A program made the position numbers and the translations under genes. Shown one piece after another: positions 6,408-7,680 of a DNA stretch of 7,680 bases. Under the pieces are notes generated by a model. The model ran no database searches. It had not been told where the DNA came from and saw nothing but the letters and a program-made list of their open reading frames with translations. The stretch's first letter is position 1, and each line of letters opens with the position of its first letter. The DNA is from Candidatus Aminicenantota bacterium (GTDB lineage: Bacteria; Acidobacteriota; Aminicenantia; UBA2199): the NCBI GenBank assembly GCA_030612495.1, contig JAUWNT010000101.1:1-7680 (forward strand), given 5' to 3'.

Positions 6408-7680
6408 TTATACCCATCCTCTATCTTTGCATGCCTGAGCAACGCGGTCTATAGCTATAACATAAGCAGCATCCCGCATATACAGATTCTTTTTCTTTGC
6501 TAATTCGCTTACAGCAATAAATGCATCGGTCATTTTGTTATCTAATTTCCCTAGTACTTCATCTTTTCCCCAGTAATAGTTCATATTACTTTGAACCTGT
6601 TCAAAATAGCTGCAAGTAACGCCTCCGGCATTGGCCAGAAAATCAGGGATTAAAAATATACCTCTTTTCTTAATAATTTTATCTGCTCCCAATGTTGTAG
6701 GACCATTAGCTCCTTCTGCGATGATTTTAACCTGTTGACTTATTTCATGTACATTTTTATCATTGATTTGATTTTCTAGTGCTGCAGGTATTAATATATC
6801 TACATCTTGTTCAATCCAGGCTTCACCAAGTAGGTTTTCGTATCCTAATTTTGCTGCTTTTGCTTTATTTATACCTCCGAATTGGTCAGTAATACTCTTT
6901 AATTCATTAAGATTAATACCTTCCTTTTTTCGGTATGTATAAGCTTTTTTGTCTTCTTGATCCCAGCAAGAGACTGCTATAACCTTACCACCTAACTGCT
7001 GATAGAGTTGGATTGCATATCGAGAAACATTACCAAAACCCTGTACACTGGCTACAGTATCCCCAGGACGAATGCCCATTTCTTTAAGAGCTTCTCTAAG
7101 AGTAAAAATGATGCCATACCCTGTTGCTTCAGTTCTACCAAGGGAACCGCCCATTCCAACTGGTTTGCCAGTAATAAATCCGGGATATTTGGAGCCATTT
7201 ATAACTTCGTATTCATCCAGCATCCATATCATATGCTGTGCATTTGTCATAACATCCGGGGCAGGTACATCTTCTAATGGACCTATATTTTTTACTATCT
7301 GGCGAACCCAGCCTCTGCACAGCCACTCTTGTTCATGAGAGCTTAGGTTATGAGGATCACAAATCACTCCACCTTTTGACCCACCCAGAGGGATGTCAAC
7401 CACTGCACATTTCCATGTCATCCACATAGATAATGCTCGTACTGTATCAATGGTTTCTTGAGGATGAAATCGAATACCACCTTTACCTGGACCTCGAGCA
7501 TCATTGTGAAGTACTCTAAAACCTCTGAAAATTTTTACGTCACCATCATCCATACGTACTGGAATGCTAAAATGATACTCTCTTAAAGTGTTTCTTAAAA
7601 GATCTTTCGTAGCTTTATCAAGCTCGAGTATTTCGGCGTTTTTGTCAAACTGAGCCTTAGCTGTTTCAAAGGGATTGTAG
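6408..7680 (-). CDS. Glutamate dehydrogenase, hexameric type (N-terminal tip outside window)
   Basis: Oxidatively deaminates glutamate to 2-oxoglutarate and ammonia with NAD(P), or runs in reverse, in the cytoplasm. The frame stays open to the right edge: 42 residues (beginning YNPFETAKAQFDKN) precede the internal ATG at 7553, giving 423 visible residues. Only a few N-terminal residues are probably missing, since the family is usually about 415-450. Counting visible residues, K66 (GPGKGG), K90 (MTWK), K102 (GGSKGG), D142 (VPAPD) and S357 (TCSYFE) fall at exactly the spacing I recall for Clostridium symbiosum K89, K113, K125, D165 and S380. Retaining both the K89 and S380 equivalents favours glutamate over leucine, phenylalanine or valine as substrate. 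The Rossmann dinucleotide loop is GFGNVS (from 214). After the second strand, where many relatives read SDS, this one has SCWDQEDKKAY, so NAD versus NADP preference cannot be safely read. The gene is followed by a hairpin at 6362-6383 and then the PPDK_N-domain pair. Confidence 0.95.
   Translation of the reverse strand, partial: YNPFETAKAQFDKNAEILELDKATKDLLRNTLREYHFSIPVRMDDGDVKIFRGFRVLHNDARGPGKGGIRFHPQETIDTVRALSMWMTWKCAVVDIPLGGSKGGVICDPHNLSSHEQEWLCRGWVRQIVKNIGPLEDVPAPDVMTNAQHMIWMLDEYEVINGSKYPGFITGKPVGMGGSLGRTEATGYGIIFTLREALKEMGIRPGDTVASVQGFGNVSRYAIQLYQQLGGKVIAVSCWDQEDKKAYTYRKKEGINLNELKSITDQFGGINKAKAAKLGYENLLGEAWIEQDVDILIPAALENQINDKNVHEISQQVKIIAEGANGPTTLGADKIIKKRGIFLIPDFLANAGGVTCSYFEQVQSNMNYYWGKDEVLGKLDNKMTDAFIAVSELAKKKNLYMRDAAYVIAIDRVAQACKDRGWV

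Noticed and set aside
7008..7338. Two overlapping + strand open frames opposite glutamate dehydrogenase
   Set aside because: They overlap each other in different frames and lie opposite the catalytic lysines and Asp region of a clear dehydrogenase.

Overview
The window is AT-rich, densely coded DNA that looks bacterial or possibly archaeal. Genes are short-spaced, have Shine-Dalgarno sites, and one pair shares a 4-base ATGA stop/start overlap. The protein families present (FMN-binding domain, COG2129-like phosphoesterase, paired PEP/pyruvate-binding-domain proteins, hexameric glutamate dehydrogenase) suggest an anaerobic, amino-acid-using bacterium such as a Bacteroidota/FCB-type or Cloacimonadota-like lineage. 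That placement is an impression; no rRNA, tRNA or lineage marker is present. I saw no mobile element, CRISPR array, tRNA or rRNA, and no gene-free stretch over 300 bases.

Layout. The left part (1-1291) is on the + strand. It holds the 3' end of an FMN-binding-domain protein gene, then 66 bases later a metallophosphoesterase gene. The phosphoesterase appears to start at a rare ATT codon: the first conventional start codon (TTG at 560) would remove its first two metal-binding motifs, while ATT at 410 sits 6 bases after an AGGAG ribosome-binding site. Everything from 1327 to the right edge is on the - strand, converging on the phosphoesterase with only 35 bases between stop codons. Read in the direction of transcription, it begins with a nearly complete glutamate dehydrogenase gene (running off the right edge), then a 117-base gap with a GC-rich hairpin and a possible promoter, then two translationally coupled genes.

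The coupled pair is the most unusual content. Both proteins carry the ATP-binding (PEP/pyruvate-binding, PPDK_N-type) domain of PEP synthase and pyruvate phosphate dikinase. Both lack the phosphohistidine swivel domain and the PEP/pyruvate TIM barrel that those enzymes need. Instead they share a second conserved block with GRWGS and G(T/A)HFF motifs. The longer protein also has a GAF-like sensory region at the N terminus and a nucleotidyltransferase domain with its three acidic residues at the C terminus. The two look like diverged paralogues acting together as a signal-responsive ATP-using pair whose substrate is unknown. The glutamate dehydrogenase has the complete glutamate-recognition and catalytic set. 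Any functional link between it and the pair is inference from position only.
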